Shown one piece after another: positions 22,011 to 32,767 of a stretch of DNA of 64,000 nt; position 1 is the first letter of the stretch, and each line of letters starts with the position of its first letter. This stretch comes from Sialis fuliginosa. Its lineage: Eukaryota; Arthropoda; Insecta; Megaloptera; Sialidae. The stretch spans positions 13,180,761 through 13,244,760 of the forward strand of contig OY540818.1 of the NCBI GenBank assembly GCA_961205875.1, read 5' to 3'. The notes beneath the pieces were generated by a model. The model was given only the letters and a program-made list of their open reading frames with translations. It had not been told where the DNA came from and did no database searches. The position numbers and the translations under genes were made by a program.

Positions 22011-22644
22011 ATAACTTACTTGAAATATAAACAATTTTGTGATTGTTATATTGACTTAAAAATGCCTTAACTAAAAAAGTAAAGTATCATTGAAAAGTTT
22101 TGAAATTGTGCCATTTAGGGGGTTCCAGATCTATCTTATCTATTCCCGTAACTAATTTTATTTAATTTAAATACGTCTGCATAATTAAATGCATCATTTA
22201 CTTGAAATATTTCTTTTATGTCTAAAGAGATGTTGTTTTTCAATTTGCCTTTTTTCTCTTATACATAATCCGCCTCTGTGTGCAATGTTATGCAGCTTGG
22301 CTACTTTTTTATCATTCTTAAAGTAAAATAAATCATGACCATGGGGAACTTTACAACATTTAATTATTACTTGTAAATGCTATAAGTGGTGATATTATTA
22401 AATTATATGTACAACACATACGTTTATACTTATCTGTTTGGATATTTACAGTGGGAAAAGACATAATCATGTGAAATACCTGAAGAGCTTTCATTTATTT
22501 AAATGTGCACGCGTAGTCTTAAATATTAACTAATTTGAAAGCATTTCAGGGTAGGTATTTAATTATATTTCATTTTCTTCTTTTATGTTGTATACAGTTT
22601 ATATGTAAAGTATATAAAAAATTATACATAATATACATCTATTA

Positions 22645-22745
22645 TGTTCGGTATTATAAAGGAGCTAGCAAAATTTGATAGTTAGCAAGCACTTTCAAAT
22701 GGGGTATCAAACTTATATGACAGTTTTATTGGAGTTTTTGGACAA
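22645..22745 (+). mobile_element. TIR element R7, solo left end
   Basis: TGTTCGGTATTATAAAGGAG matches the terminus of the complete R7 element at 32768-33099. It is followed by a short TAGCAAAATTTG/TTAGCAAGC stretch. No right end was found. Confidence 0.45.
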
Positions 22746-23241
22746 ATAATTTCATGCATAGGAAGCAAAATTAAAGATATGTAAAGTATGTTTACTAATG
22801 TGCATTTACTGCGCTTGCAAATATCTGTTAAAAACTCAAAGAATAGTCATAACTAATCGGGTTTATTTATGCTATTCCTCTTGGTCGACGAGAATAGCAT
22901 AACATAAGTAAATCGGAATAGAGCAGGAATAAAAATGCGTGTAAACTGCATGGACATAGTTATACCTATTTAGCCAACCTCAAAAAATTAAGTATCTACG
23001 GAGTATAGGGATTTCATCGTAATGCATTTCGCAATTAACATTTGAAAAAGCGTCGTCAGTTAAAATATGGTTAAAACACCTGAGACGAAGAGATGGAAAA
23101 CAAAAGACATAAAAGAGACGAAATATTTTTGAGATTTCTTGTTGGTACACCATCGAACTTATAGCGTATTTCAAATCGGAATTATAATTCCAGCTGACGT
23201 CACTTATTCTCGTATGTGTAAACAGCACCACTTGAAACGGT
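22746..23241. other. Non-coding stretch with a small hairpin
   Basis: TATGCTATTC...GAATAGCATA at about 22868-22901 forms a 10-bp stem. The overlapping frames around 22980-23333 run across the piggyBac boundary and are not genes. Confidence 0.5.
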
Positions 23242-23851
23242 TTAACACTAGAAAGACGGGAAAATCTACCTATACCTACAAAGACGGCGACCGGTCAAAT
23301 GACTACAAATTTAGTAAATATCTTTTTTTATGAGTGGCGAAAAAAATTTAAAGTAAAGAAATAAAACAAGATCTAATGTATGATTAATTTTAATATTCAC
23401 ACACAATTTTTACATTTCATCTTTGGGTATATTTTGCAAAATAGAAAGTATTTCGTTATCTCGAAGCTCTCGAGACATTTCTTCACAATAATATCGATCC
23501 ACAATTACAGGCGGTCAAAACTATATTGACCCTCCTTTGACTGATAAAATAAAAGCAATTTATATACGTATTTATTGTTGTGCCCTCTCAACAACAATTA
23601 AAAACATACAACAATTAAAAACATTTATCAGATCATAACCGTCAAAAGACCGCCGCCGTCTTTGTCGGTATATCAATATTTTAAACAATAAAGAAAAGAT
23701 ATGTGAATTATTTTGATACATAGTATCATTTAACTACTAGTATTAATAAAAGACACAAAGTCTCAGTACGGTAAGTCAAATAGTTTTTGAAGTATTCAAT
23801 ATTGAAATTGAAATTACCGTCAAATGACTGCTCCCGTCTTTCTAGTGTTAA
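23242..23851. mobile_element. piggyBac-like element with TTAA target duplications, 602 bp
   Basis: TTAA (23242-23245), then CACTAGAAAGACGGGAAAAT; at the other end ACTGCTCCCGTCTTTCTAGTG, then TTAA (23848-23851). The end motif CACTAGAAAGA and strict TTAA flanks are the signature of piggyBac. Subterminal blocks AAGACGGCGACCGGTC and GACCGCCGCCGTCTTTG are inverted partners. The flanks give the empty site GAAACGGTTTAACTACATCG. The element is an internal-deletion derivative and keeps a small piece of the transposase frame (see 23410-23478). Confidence 0.9.
23410..23478 (-). pseudogene. N-terminal remnant of piggyBac-like transposase
   Basis: The minus strand encodes MSRELRDNEILSILQNIPK, then DEM and a stop. 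Start methionine, a short basic/acidic lead, and an [E/D]-x-I-L-x-I-L helix followed by acidic residues are how piggyBac-family transposases commonly begin (family knowledge, not searched). Full-length enzymes are about 500-600 residues; only 22 remain, with no DDD catalytic core. It is inside the TTAA-flanked element and on its minus strand. Confidence 0.5.
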
Positions 23852-24019
23852 CTACATCGGTTATAATAACACCGGAATAACGGCGCTGTGTAAACGTACT
23901 CATATACACTTAAATATAAACCTTCGGGTGTTATGTATAGGTATATGAGTGTGCGTATACATCAATCAGTTGCATCATGTGGGTGACAACGTCAGCTTCG
24001 ATGCGTAACACCGATTGCA

Positions 24020-24213
24020 CAAATTTCATCACCCGCCACCACTAATAGTACAGGTAACTTACAACAGAATATCGCACAGAACCAGATCGGCCGGGGTGTG
24101 GTCGATCTAGTTTCAATAACCCCATGGATATCCAGTTCGTGCCGACGAGAGTTCCGGAATATCTCTCTACTTACACATGGGCGGCTTCAAATTTAAATAT
24201 ATGTGGGATTTAA
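24020..24213 (+). CDS. G+C island with a 29-codon ATG frame, doubtful
   Basis: ATG at 24124 opens MDIQFVPTRVPEYLSTYTWA, then ASNLNICGI and stop at 24211-24213. The first 20 residues look protein-like and the codons are GC-balanced. After residue 21 the DNA becomes AT-rich, so an exon could end there, but no GT donor fits well. A palindrome AGATCGGCC...GGTCGATCT lies just upstream (about 24085-24108). It could be a first exon or a regulatory island; no function can be named. Confidence 0.25.
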
Positions 24214-24317
24214 ATTAAGTATTGAAGGAAGAATTTTTTTTATAACAGTTCAGTTCTAAATTTTTTCTCTGATGGACGATTTTAAATAGGGTTATATATA
24301 ATTGCATTAAAAATTTG

Positions 24318-24423
24318 ATAGTGTGGTTAGGTTGAATTTACCTATCATAGTTAAATTCAATCAAAATTTTGGTTCAATTTAATTATGATAGGTAAATTCA
24401 ACCAATTATTTTTTTCAGTGTGT
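24318..24423. mobile_element. Short inverted-repeat MITE
   Basis: GGTTGAATTTACCTATCATA...TATGATAGGTAAATTCAACC with an A/T centre; the right terminus, read inward, is CACACTGAAAAAAATAATTG, similar to the CACTGAAAAAA end of the nested MITE at 18576. The left end has diverged. Confidence 0.6.
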
Positions 24424-24885
24424 ATTTTGTACATTCTAGCATAAATATTAATACATTGTACTAAATTTTATCTCGTATTGAAGAATATGCCGGTATGGCG
24501 TCACAATTGTCAAAAATCACGTATATACATAGTTATTCAGAATAAAGTTGATACCCTAATAATATACACGTTAACTGTCTTTGGTTAGGGAAATTTATTG
24601 AAGTGAATGGAGGTTTTGGTTTAGTGCAAAGTATTAAAATTTATGTTCGAGAGTACAAAGTGTATGTTATCAAATTTTTAGTAAAATGATTTTATAAAAA
24701 GTGCATTTAAATACAAGCCTTTTAATTATAAACATAATGGGTAAAATTTATTATTAAGTTCAATTAAAGGTATTTTGGCTGTATGCGATCTACCGTTGTT
24801 TATATTAAAGGTATTATTCACAGCAATCAAATATGTTTGTACAATGAAAATATTTTTCATGTTGAAAAATAATATTTAATCGATT

Positions 24886-25064
24886 TTGATTGTTGAATTT
24901 GATTTTTGGGCTCTTGTCCACATTGTCGCGTTTATTCTTTTAACGTTTTGAGTCTCATATTGGAGTCTTCTACAGAAATGTTCTAAAACACTTCTGAAGA
25001 AGACTCCAACGGTCGTAACGTCAAGAGAAAAACGCGACAGCATATACGACAGTTCAGAAATCAA
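24886..25064. mobile_element. Head-to-head pair of Penelope-like tails
   Basis: Plus strand: TTCTGAAGAAGACTCCAACG, GTCGTAACGTCAAGAG, AAAAACGCGACAGC. Minus strand: TTCTGTAGAAGACTCCAATA, CTCAAAACGTTAAAAGAA, TAAACGCGACAATG. Both run outward from a common centre near 24985. CTGAAGA followed by a short stem and (G)AAACGT resembles the hammerhead-like core of Penelope-like retroelements. The 64-codon frame over the minus arm has no independent support. Confidence 0.45.
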
Positions 25065-27044
25065 GTTCATATTTAGATAACAGCCACGAAAACTTATACA
25101 GAAAAAAAAGGTTTTGATGGTTTAAAAAAAATTATCTGTTTGTTTGTTAAATATGACTTAACACGAAAACTACTGAATCAATTGTGAAGTTCGTTTAAAA
25201 CTCTAAAATTATTTTAGGTTTTATGACAAAATTGATTATAATCGATAATTATCGACAGCTTTAAAAAGTAATATTAAAATTTGACTTTTTAGTAAAGAAA
25301 ATATATAAATGGAAGGCTACAGTCTCCATAGTGCTCTGCCACTGTGCAAACAAATCTACAATATACGAGTACGTGCGAGATGGGGTCGTGAGTGGGCACA
25401 GCGATCGATCACAGTGAAATTTTTTTATATATTTCTCAGATCTAGTTTTAGTTGCCCATACTCTTATTGTTATATTAAGTTTTATGTGTGTGTCAAATCT
25501 ATGAAAGTAGTATTTTTTAAATGTTGTTTAGGAATGGAAGCGAATTATATTTTTGATCATTCGACTTGAACAGTAAAAGTAGAAAAAAAATTGTGTACAT
25601 ATAAGCTACTCATTTTGAAGAAATATATTTGACAACTTTTTTGAAGCTTTAATATAGAATATAGAAAAATTTAATTCAATGAAGTTCTCACTTTTACGAG
25701 ATAATTAGTTAGTATTTGCTCATAAATTGGACGCGATTTCTGCATACAGATATTTTAGGAGGATATTTTAGTTATTCTTCTCATTTTTTATTCCACATTT
25801 GGTTTGACTTTAAAGTTAATTGTTCTATTAACTAAATTAGGTTAACGCGTTGTATAAATTCAAATTTCGACCGAATTTCAATTTGGTAACATTCTAAATA
25901 GCCTGATGTATTGGTAAAGTGAATATATATATATACAATAACATGAGAAATATGAAACGAATACCTACTATTACTTGTTTCCTAAAAAAACACTAAAAAC
26001 GTTGTTAGAGGAAGCCAATATTATAAAAACATATATTTAATGGAGAAATATTGTCCGTATTTTATATATGTATGTTGATCACATATATATTTTCGTAGAA
26101 ATTTTTATTTTATTTTGCGTAGTGCATGCATTGAATATTCAGAATTGATTAATTACACCACTGGTCAATTAGCAAGTGTTATATTTGCATATATAATTAT
26201 AAATTATTTCGTAAAATAAAAATGTAGTAATATAGAAGATAGCATTTTATTAAAATAAATTATAAACTTAATTATATTACCGTCCGAATTAAGAAATGAT
26301 GTATTTACAATTTAAATACAAATTGGATCAGTTCATATAAGCATATACATAATACTAAACATTATTAGTAGATGTTCAGCAAGTATTTAATTCAAAACAA
26401 ATTTTGCAACTTGTACTATATGATGAATATCAATATAAGATTTACATGCATTGATATTCGACTTAATTAAAAAATAATCTACAACATTTCACATGCGTGC
26501 TCAAATTATGGCAGTTTAATTTAAAATAAATTGAGAGTCATTCATCTTATTTCAATCGTTTCGCTTTCTTTTACAGATCTTGTCCCATTCACCATTACCT
26601 TGTCATTTTTATCCTACAGCTTATTAGTTCTATATATTACATATATAATAATATTGTTAATTATTGTTTATATAGTATATTATATAGTAATTATAAATAT
26701 TGAGTATCATTACTACATATTATAGAATATATATGCATATACATACAATATACATATGTGATGTAGAGTAGAAAATAATATTGGTAGATATTAATTTATT
26801 TGATAGAAATATAAATAATATCCATAATTTATATGTCAATTTTATTATTTTTATGAGAAAAATGAATATTATAATGTATTCCTTTAATGTAGGTATAGCT
26901 TTGAAAAAATAAGATAACTATTTCAAAAACTTCAAATATAGCTTTTATATATTTTTAATATTTGTAAATTTAAATTTGTTTAGTCCTTACATTTTTGAAT
27001 TTTAATATTCAATTAGTATTACAGTTTATTTTAAGTGTAAGGGT
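25065..27044. other. Long AT-rich stretch, no supported gene
   Basis: An 86-codon ATG frame (25309-25569, plus) begins MEGYSLHSALPLCKQIYNIR and has a GTGAGT donor-like site at 25388, 80 bases in; only that first part is GC-balanced. It might be an exon but nothing is recognised. The ACACGAAAACTACTGAATCA segment near 25158 is a fragment of a Helitron-type repeat. The rest is simple AT sequence. Confidence 0.35.
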
Positions 27045-27262
27045 CGATCCAGAATATCGTGCCGGTCGCGCTCCAATCAAATATAAATATACAATAAACA
27101 ATAAAATCATTCAAAATATAGGTATCGTGCCAGTCTCGATCCAATCACGCTCCGTTACAGTATTAGGGCCAATCCACACTATCCCGGTTCGGTCTTGCTC
27201 CAGTCAAATATTCAGTATAGTAAATACTGTATTGGAGTGTGACTGGAGCGAGAACATTTTAA
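27045..27262. mobile_element. Harbinger-like MITE cluster with repeated GATCCAAT units
   Basis: Units such as TCGATCCAGAATATCGTGCC, GGTATCGTGCCAGTCTCGAT and GGGCCAATCCACACTATCCC recur. TTA (27163-27165) precedes GGGCCAATCCACACT. TTCAGTATAGTAAATACTG is an internal palindrome, followed by TGACTGGAGCGAGAAC, the complement of GTCTTGCTCCAGTCAAATA. It appears to be two overlapping or nested copies of one DNA element. Confidence 0.4.
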
Positions 27263-27297
27263 ACAAGATATTGAATATATAAAATAAAATTAAAATA

Positions 27298-27456
27298 ATA
27301 TAATACAAGTGTCTTGAGGCTTCTGCGATGATCTTGATATGGATCTTGGCTTCTGAGTGCAAGCCGGGTCGATTTGGTTATATTATTGACCGATAACACG
27401 ACCTAAATGACGCGGCTTACACCCAGAAGCCAAGATCTATAATACAAGGGTGTCTT
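27298..27456. mobile_element. Foldback between direct repeats
   Basis: GGATCTTGGCTTCTGAGTGC, AAGCCGGGTCG (27341) pairs with CGGCTTACACCCAGAAGCC, AAGATC (to 27437). Near-identical direct repeats ATAATACAAGTGTCTTGA and ATAATACAAGGGTGTCTTCA flank the palindrome and could be a long target duplication or part of the element ends. Confidence 0.5.
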
Positions 27457-27494
27457 CATCTTAAAATGTTTAAGAATTACTTCATTGTCTGGAA

Positions 27495-27695
27495 CAGGGG
27501 TTCTTAAACTAAAGCCCGGAGCCATTTTTAAAAATGGAAACTTTTGCGATCCATTCGACTTGTGAGAGGAATGGAAAAAGGTCGCTTTGTGTTTTTTCAG
27601 TTTTTTGTTTAATTCATTTAATTAAAATATATTAATAAAATTTTTCTCGCGATCCACCAAAACTCTGTCTGTGACCCACACTTTGAGAACCTCTA
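27495..27695. mobile_element. hAT-type MITE, 201 bp
   Basis: The left end is CAGGGGTTCTTAAACT; the right end read inward is TAGAGGTTCTCAAAGT. The 8-bp flanks are GTCTGGAA (27487-27494) and GTCTAGAA (27696-27703), one mismatch. Short CA/TA-starting inverted ends and an 8-bp duplication define hAT elements. Non-coding. Confidence 0.85.
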
Positions 27696-27703
27696 GTCTA
27701 GAA

Positions 27704-29082
27704 TATATCTATTTTTGTGGTAGATTTAAATAAATCGAAATATAATTATAATAATAAAAATTATGTATTTAAAACAATATAGATGATTTTAGATGTAATA
27801 ATAACATGATCTATTTTAAACTTGTACTAATTAAATAAATGTGCCGGTAATTTTATTACGACAAAATTCAGATATAGCAAGACATTAATATGTCATTTAT
27901 CTTATGATGTTTGCATTTATATTTTAATAACATTATTTACACTTGTACATTCATCAAAACAAAATGATCCAGTCTGTGATTCACGAAGCTGTCACGAGTG
28001 GAGCCACTTGCGTTCTCCCATCATTAACAACCCTGCGGTCAGACCACTGAATTATTCACTGAATAATTTCAGTGCTTGAATAAAAAATGCACGTACTTGA
28101 TTTTTGTTTTATACTTAAATATTTAATAATATAGTTCTTCTACATTATAATATGTTATTAATATAAAGTAGTTGAAAAAATGAAAATGAAATTTCGTTGT
28201 TATGAAATTAAATCTCGTGCCAGTTTTTAATATAATTTTAATTTGAATATACTTTACATACAGTTGCGTATGTAGTCAAAAGATCTGAGGGTTTATTAAT
28301 ATTATTATTATATTTATTTCATATTAATTGTGTTATCCCATTGAAACAGATTGGAGTTTTTAGCGAAATATTTTAAATTCACAATCAGTTAAGTATACTT
28401 AAAGTAATAAAATACCTTTTTATTAATATCATAAATGATTTATGATCTTATTTATGTACTTGTATCAAATAATATTGCTTATAATATTGTTTAAGATATT
28501 TATAAAATAGTATACTATAATTTATTAAGGATGGTTCATTTGCCCAGGGGCGAAATTTTATGATATTTTGGTTATTATTTCTAACTTTATTACGCATAAA
28601 TAATGAGCATTGCTTCAAGCCAAGAACCAGTAAAATAAGAATTTACAATTAGCTACGTATTTATACTTGCGAATAAACACAGTGGTTCTAAAAATTTTAT
28701 AATGGAATACTTAAGACAATGTAACATCAGTAACTAATACTAGAATTTGTGTGTGAATTAGGGTTGCACACTGACAATGAGACAAGAAGACGTTTCGAGA
28801 CGAAAGAACCTTAAATTCGAACGATACGAGATTAAGACGAGTCTGTCTGAAATTTTGACGAGACGAGATCGAGAGTTTATTTTTATTTTTTATAAGACTC
28901 TATTTTTCTCTTTTGCATAAAAAAGGGAGCAAGGAGAGCCGAATTAGTTGCATTTTTTAACACAAAGTTTATTTTTTTGGACAACAAAAGACTTTTCATT
29001 GAACATCTACTGATGCTAATTTTCATAATATGTTTTTGTACGCATTATTTTAACTTATACCTATCATCAGGTCCAGATAGAT
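27704..29082. other. Non-coding stretch with GAGACGAG words
   Basis: TAGGGTTGCACACTGACAAT at 28761 followed by repeated GAGACGA words (to about 28870) looks like one end of another hAT-type element; AACGAGACAAAATTTAGGTC, GGTCTCGTCTCAAG at 52865-52903 is similar. No complete element or gene is seen. Confidence 0.4.
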
Positions 29083-29100
29083 GGGGGGGGGGGGGGGGGG
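29083..29100 (+). repeat. G18 homopolymer tract
   Basis: A second eighteen-base G tract, followed by CTAAGAGGGCCATATGGTCT, CGGGGGCCTCGGCTC. The GC-rich flank suggests it lies inside a decayed hAT-like element, as the G13 tract at 10343 does. Confidence 0.9.
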
Positions 29101-29170
29101 CTAAGAGGGCCATATGGTCTCGGGGGCCTCGGCTCATTGAGAATTTTGTTTTACATATAATATAAGATAT

Positions 29171-29638
29171 GTGTATATAAGATGTGTGTATTTATTTTGT
29201 TTGAGAATCACTCGTATTGAACTGTCGATTATTTTTAAAATTTTAATTGTCGTTCTTTTAAAAAGTGTCTGCGATCGTGGCCGAAAGCGTCGAACCGATT
29301 TCGTTCAGATAAGAATCCAACAGTTCGAGTATCTACCGTTTAATTGTCGGTATGTGTATCAAATAATTAACGGCAGGGTCTCGGCACTTTGCTGCAGCCC
29401 AAGTTACGCAGATACTGCTTTACATACGAGGCTATCAATTTTCTGGTCCAACTCGGAAGCTGTAATTACAAAGTCTCGGACCTTTCTTTACAACGTACTA
29501 TGTATGATAATCATTTTTGATAAATTGCCTTGGTTTGGTAAACCAATGCAAAAAAGAGACATCTTAATACACATATATTTATTTGTATGTAACTGTAGAA
29601 AATTTCTCTTCCGCTTTTGTTTGTTGTATTTCTTTTAA
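29171..29638 (+). CDS. Longest open frame of the window (155 codons), doubtful
   Basis: The frame is open for 155 codons but has a GTG, not ATG, start; the first ATG is near the C-terminal third. The middle (CDRGRKRRTDFVQIRIQQFE ... YVYQIINGRVSALCCSPSYA) is encoded by DNA richer in G+C. Rough arithmetic at this composition makes an open run of this length unlikely but not impossible in 64 kb. A GTATGT donor-like site lies at about 29350 and TTCGTTCAG at about 29310. It could be an internal exon, the antisense of an old coding region, or chance. No domain is recognised. Confidence 0.2.
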   Translation: MYIRCVYLFCLRITRIELSIIFKILIVVLLKSVCDRGRKRRTDFVQIRIQQFEYLPFNCRYVYQIINGRVSALCCSPSYADTALHTRLSIFWSNSEAVITKSRTFLYNVLCMIIIFDKLPWFGKPMQKRDILIHIYLFVCNCRKFLFRFCLLYFF

Positions 29639-30007
29639 CGACGTTTTGGAATTGGTAATTGGAAATTGTCTTTATGGGGATTTTATGCGCTTTATAATTT
29701 GAACGTTTATTGTAGGCTATTACATTTAAATACAATCGGTTTTATAATCCCTTGTTGTTTTATAGTTATAAGAAAAACAGGCGAGTTTTAAAATACCGTT
29801 AAATATACAGTAAGAAAAGATACGAATATTTCAAATAAGTAATACAATATTTATATAAGATTGTTTACTTGAAAACATTACATTTCTAGCATGAATAATG
29901 TTATGGTTCAATATACCTACATACTTAAGTAGACTCAAGGAAAATTTTCATGAAAATAGTGCGTTTGAGTATATTTATGATTGGTTTAGAAGTTATATTG
30001 TATAGGG

Positions 30008-30042
30008 CAGTGTTCTTAAAACTTTATCGACTCATGGAACCC
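30008..30042 (+). mobile_element. hAT-like terminus remnant
   Basis: CAGTGTTCTTAAAACTTTAT, CGACTCATGGAACCC resembles a hAT left end (CAGTGTTTCTCAAAC type). It abuts the palindrome at 30043 and no right partner was found. Confidence 0.35.
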
Positions 30043-30685
30043 TTCACTGCAGGAAATTTTACTAAAAAATTTCAAATTTTTGATTTCGTTAAAATTATGT
30101 TTATTGTATAGAAAATGACGTGAAAAGTTGTCTGTTTTAAACCGCAGGTCAGTATCTCAAACCGTTCTCGAGATATAGTCTCTCAAAGTTTTAGTTTTTT
30201 CAAATTTTTGGAGAAAAAAGGCCATAACTTTTGAACGCGTGGTCGGAATTGATTTTAGTTGACGGATTTGGAATCAGCGTGTTAAAATCTATATAATGAC
30301 ATGTATAATACCTTAAAACTCGAAAAAAAAAAATTCGCGAAAAATCGAAAAAATTCAAAGGGGTATATCTTAAAAAAATGTCGATTTTTGACGAAAATTT
30401 TTTTGTCAGATTTTAAAGTATTATACATGTCATTATATAGATTTTGACACGCTGATTTCAAATCCGTCAATTAAAATCAATTCCGACCACACGTTCAAAA
30501 GTTATGACCTTTTTTCTCCAAAAATTTGAAAAAACTAAAACTTCGAGAGGCTATATCTCGAGAACGGTTTGAGATACAGACCTGCGGTTTGAAACAAACA
30601 ACTTTTCACGTAATTTTCTATACAATAAACATACTTTCAACGAAATCAAAAATTTGAAATTTTTTAGTGAAATTTCCTGCAGTGA
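30043..30685. mobile_element. 643-bp near-perfect palindrome (foldback element)
   Basis: The ends are TTCACTGCAGGAAATTT and AAATTTCCTGCAGTGAA. Both arms contain AAACCGCAGGTCAGTATCTC / GAGATACAGACCTGCGGTTT, TCTCGAGATATAG / CTATATCTCGAGA, and TCTATATAATGACATGTATA / TATACATGTCATTATATAGA. Arms are about 300 bp with an A-rich centre near 30340. It has no transposase frame; the 62-codon minus frame is in the centre and unsupported. Confidence 0.85.
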
Positions 30686-30919
30686 ACTTCAGCTGGTCAT
30701 ACAAATATCGACTAAAAAACAAGAAAATAAGACGTAGAAGTATTATAGTTTTATAATTGAGCGTGTAAATTAATATTAAATGCTATTTTTGTTTTTTGGT
30801 TTAAATGTTTGAGTTGCGTATAAAGATGAATATTCTAATAATATTTTTAAATTATTTAATTGATAAATTATAAAGCTCAAAATTGTATACAAATATAAAA
30901 AAAAATCACAACACACGAA

Positions 30920-31085
30920 CCATCTGAGTACTGCTAACATACGCATCGGATAGGTAATATTGTCAACGGAAATAATTTATTTGAATCGTGGATATCGCTA
31001 ACGCGCGGCTGAAGATGAATGTGTCACCTGGCTGAACCCTCAAGTTCTGTGCCGCGCTAAACGTTTTAATACATGTGGACACTCG
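30920..31085. other. Small G+C patch
   Basis: ATCGCTAACGCGCGGCTGAA and GTGTCACCTGGCTGAACCCT make an island of about 110 bp. No frame or splice signal is convincing. Confidence 0.25.
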
Positions 31086-31162
31086 CTGTGTTCCGTACGA
31101 TCATCTGTTTTATGTCTATACGTACCGATATCTATTATATTTCCATTGTAGTTCAAATGTAT

Positions 31163-31960
31163 GTAGGGGAGATCCGCAATAAAACGGACATGGTCAGTGC
31201 CGGATTAAGCAAGCGCGGGGCCCGTAGCAAATGTTATAAAGAGGCCCTTGGTAATGGCGCCCCCCTACCCACCCCCTAACTACGCCGCTGACTGACTTGA
31301 TTTAGAATATACAATCCTTCAAAAAATTGATAAGTTAATAAAAAATTAAGGAATATTTTTTTGAACTCTTTTAACCCTTGGCAAAGAACGGAAAGGGATG
31401 ATAAAATTTGTTGAAATTTTTACTCAAAAATTAGAAAGCGCAAACTTTTAAATGTGCTTTGGAACACGCAAATCAAATGAATTTTCGCGGAAATATAACT
31501 GTTTGAAAATTAGAATTTTTTTTTTAATTATACCTTAATTTTTTTGAGGTGTGTATAATAAAACACCACTATTACAAACAAAATTTTCTTGATTTGATTT
31601 GAGCAAATTTAGAAAAATCGATTAAAAAAATCAAAGATCGGAGATTCAAAAATCAATTTTTCGATTAAATCGAATCGAGATCGGAAACCCTAAATTTAAA
31701 TTATTAATTACTGTAGATTTGGACACCCCGTATCAACCATTGGACGGTAAGTGATAAATCCAATAAGAGATATTTTTCCGCAAAGTCGCGGGGCCCCCAG
31801 AGACGCGGGGCCCGTAGCATTTGCTACTCCTGCTACGTTGTTAATCCGGCCCTGGACATAGTGTGTTCCATCGAAAATATCCGAACGTATGAATTCAAAT
31901 TTTGTTGTTAGTACTTCTAAGCTCCATAGACTACACCACGACGATGACATTTGCTAGTTC
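31163..31960 (+). repeat. Dispersed repeat R1, copy split by a hAT
   Basis: GTAGGGGAGATCCGCAATAA, AACGGACAT precedes the insertion and AGTGTGTTCCATCG ... AGCTCCATAGACTACACCA follows it. The uninterrupted relative at 5545-5690 gives the pre-insertion sequence. Confidence 0.75.
31195..31854. mobile_element. hAT-type element, 660 bp, nested in R1
   Basis: The left end is CAGTGCCGGATTAAGCAAGC; the right end read inward is CAGGGCCGGATTAACAACG. The 8-bp flanks are GACATGGT (31187-31194) and GACATAGT (31855-31862), one mismatch. Subterminal blocks GCGCGGGGCCCGTAGCAAAT and its inverted relative near 31803 are shared by both ends. The interior is AT-rich and codes for nothing recognisable, so it is non-autonomous. 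Confidence 0.9.
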
Positions 31961-32373
31961 TATATATATTAAATATATATGTTATGCTAATGTTGGCAAT
32001 ATAAAACACTGAAAATGTTTCCAAATGTGAGATAGGTACTACATTATATTTGTTATGTTTTGTGTAATACTGCATATATTTATGTCAAACATTAATGGTA
32101 TGTTATTTTTCAGATATTATTGAGTATTTATGTACTTAGTAATAATACAAATACCAAATTAAAAATTATTATAGATCTCAATAAGTACCACCAATGTGGC
32201 CCAGTCCCTTAAATCAGTCCCACTGTCCTTTTCGGACAGAAATGACTTTTTAAATCATGTTATTTAACTATTTTTGAGTCAAAAAAAAGATTAAGTTAAT
32301 GAAACTTACTTAAAAGAAGTTTCTTTGTTGATTTTGTTATAAATATAATGTTTGTAATTTTAATAAAAATTGC

Positions 32374-32412
32374 ATCAATCTCAAATGTCCGTTTCATTAC
32401 GAATCTCCCCTA
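32374..32412 (-). repeat. Dispersed repeat R1, short fragment
   Basis: On the minus strand GTAGGTAGGGGAGATTCGTA, ATGAAACGGACATTTG matches the start of R1. The rest of the repeat is not present here. Confidence 0.6.
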
Positions 32413-32767
32413 CCTACGAGTATGTACGTATGTAAAAGTGTTGATAAAATATTGGTTTGTATGTTTTATAGTTTTTTACTTTTTATACAGACATGAAATG
32501 TATTACTGTATAATAAAGTATAGTTACTCAAGATTTCAACGGAATTATATATTTTGAGGATCTCTGAATCGATTACTACTATTATCTCAACGACCATGAC
32601 GTTTATGTATCATCCAAAACGATGAAACCTATTAATATGAAATTTTAAAATTAAAGTTCATGTATACAATTAATGTTCATTTCTTTTTTAAGAACATTAT
32701 CATTACCGGAAATGGGTGTTTATTCTTTTCAATTTTTGAATTTTCCTAATTATTATTGAAACACTTG

